A DNA stretch of 33,089 nt, taken from Candidatus Manganitrophaceae bacterium. Its GTDB lineage: Bacteria > Nitrospirota > Nitrospiria > SBBL01 > JAADHI01. The DNA lies in contig JAADHI010000109.1 of assembly GCA_013151935.1 (NCBI GenBank), positions 1-33,089 on the forward strand, read 5' to 3'. The notes under the pieces were generated by a model, which saw only the letters and a program-made list of their open reading frames with translations, was not told where the DNA came from and made no database searches. Within the stretch, counting starts at the first letter, position 1. The number at the start of each line of letters is the position of its first letter. Position numbers and translations under genes: made by a program. This document shows positions 32,946 to 33,089 of the stretch, one piece after another.

Positions 32946-33026
32946 AAAACATGGAAAACAAAACCCAACCCGGAATGAGATCTGTTTTCCAGCTATTGCC
33001 GCCTGATATAAGAAAACATGGAAAAC
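32946..33026. repeat. 14-bp direct repeat upstream of the recombinase remnant
   Basis: AAAACATGGAAAAC occurs at 32946-32959 and again at 33013-33026, 67 bp apart. Similarity extends a few bases to the left (ATAT-NNN-AAAACATGG). A further inverted GTTTTCC core lies at about 32984. The repeats lie in the untranslated leader of the recombinase remnant. Confidence 0.7.
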
Positions 33027-33065
33027 TTTCCGTATATAGAAGCCGATATGACGGAAAGTTTTCCA
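33019..33065. repeat. Perfect 15-bp inverted repeat upstream of the recombinase remnant
   Basis: TGGAAAACTTTCCGT (33019-33033) and ACGGAAAGTTTTCCA (33051-33065) are perfect reverse complements with a 17-bp spacer, in which ATAT/ATAT can pair further with a bulge. A recombination or regulatory site is possible; there is no U-tract to suggest a terminator. Confidence 0.78.
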
Positions 33066-33089
33066 CTTATTACACTGTTGGGCAAATAA

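Noticed and set aside
1-33089. CRISPR array, rRNA genes or prophage
   Set aside because: No regularly spaced repeats, rRNA sequence or phage structural genes were seen on reading the window.

Overview
The window looks like a chromosomal segment of a respiratory, probably chemolithotrophic Gram-negative-type bacterium with moderate GC. Three features recall Nitrospirota and related lineages: a b6-type split cytochrome b with its Rieske protein, a long CydA-like 'bd-like' oxidase fused to a cytochrome c next to MrpD-type antiporter subunits, and a tiny COX24/mS38-like protein. From memory, bd-like oxidase/MrpD/cytochrome c combinations are described in Nitrospira and in the Mn(II)-oxidising Candidatus Manganitrophus. 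The taxonomic placement is an inference; no marker gene here settles it.

Region 1 (1-2760) is a metal-resistance island. A truncated ArsI/CadI-like gene and arsR run leftward. A MerR-controlled operon runs rightward: merR, a merF fused to a CopZ-type cysteine-rich domain, merT and merP. No merA is present. A 140-bp MITE-like element with 14-bp inverted termini and an 8-bp target duplication sits exactly at the 3' end of merF-copZ.

Region 2 (2780-6148, minus) has speD with a strong promoter, followed closely by a WbpB-WbpD fusion and a WbpE-type aminotransferase. These two suggest synthesis of a UDP-2,3-diamino-uronic acid sugar for surface polysaccharide.

Region 3 (6201-21014, minus) is the core of the window: about 15 kb of closely packed or overlapping genes ending at a hairpin terminator. 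In transcription order they are a tetraheme c, a monoheme c, an MrpD-like subunit, a small membrane protein, a second MrpD-like subunit, the CydA-like/cytochrome c fusion oxidase, a diheme lipoprotein, a membrane monoheme c, a diheme c fused to an ethylbenzene-dehydrogenase-like heme domain, a membrane protein with a carboxypeptidase-regulatory-like domain, Rieske, cytochrome b6-like, subunit IV-like, a 45-aa membrane protein missing from the ORF track, and a membrane-anchored tetraheme c. I count 15 CxxCH motifs. The likely role is one electron-transfer system linking the quinone pool, c-type carriers, an oxygen-reducing or otherwise divergent bd-like enzyme, and ion-translocating antiporter modules.

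Region 4 (21015-32514) is mostly housekeeping or miscellaneous: a degenerate intergenic stretch, a lipoprotein, a GAF-GGDEF diguanylate cyclase, tRNA-Leu(UAA), dgkA, an ACP/AMP-ligase/PlsC triple fusion, a divergent DASS/SLC13 carrier with a tandem universal stress protein, a 29-aa COX24-like protein, an Mrp/ApbC Fe-S carrier, a ComEC-like metallo-beta-lactamase-fold protein and a VanZ-like protein.

Region 5 (32600-33089) holds the N-terminal remnant of an integron-type tyrosine recombinase, preceded by a perfect 15-bp inverted repeat and a 14-bp direct repeat that resemble a recombination or regulatory site.
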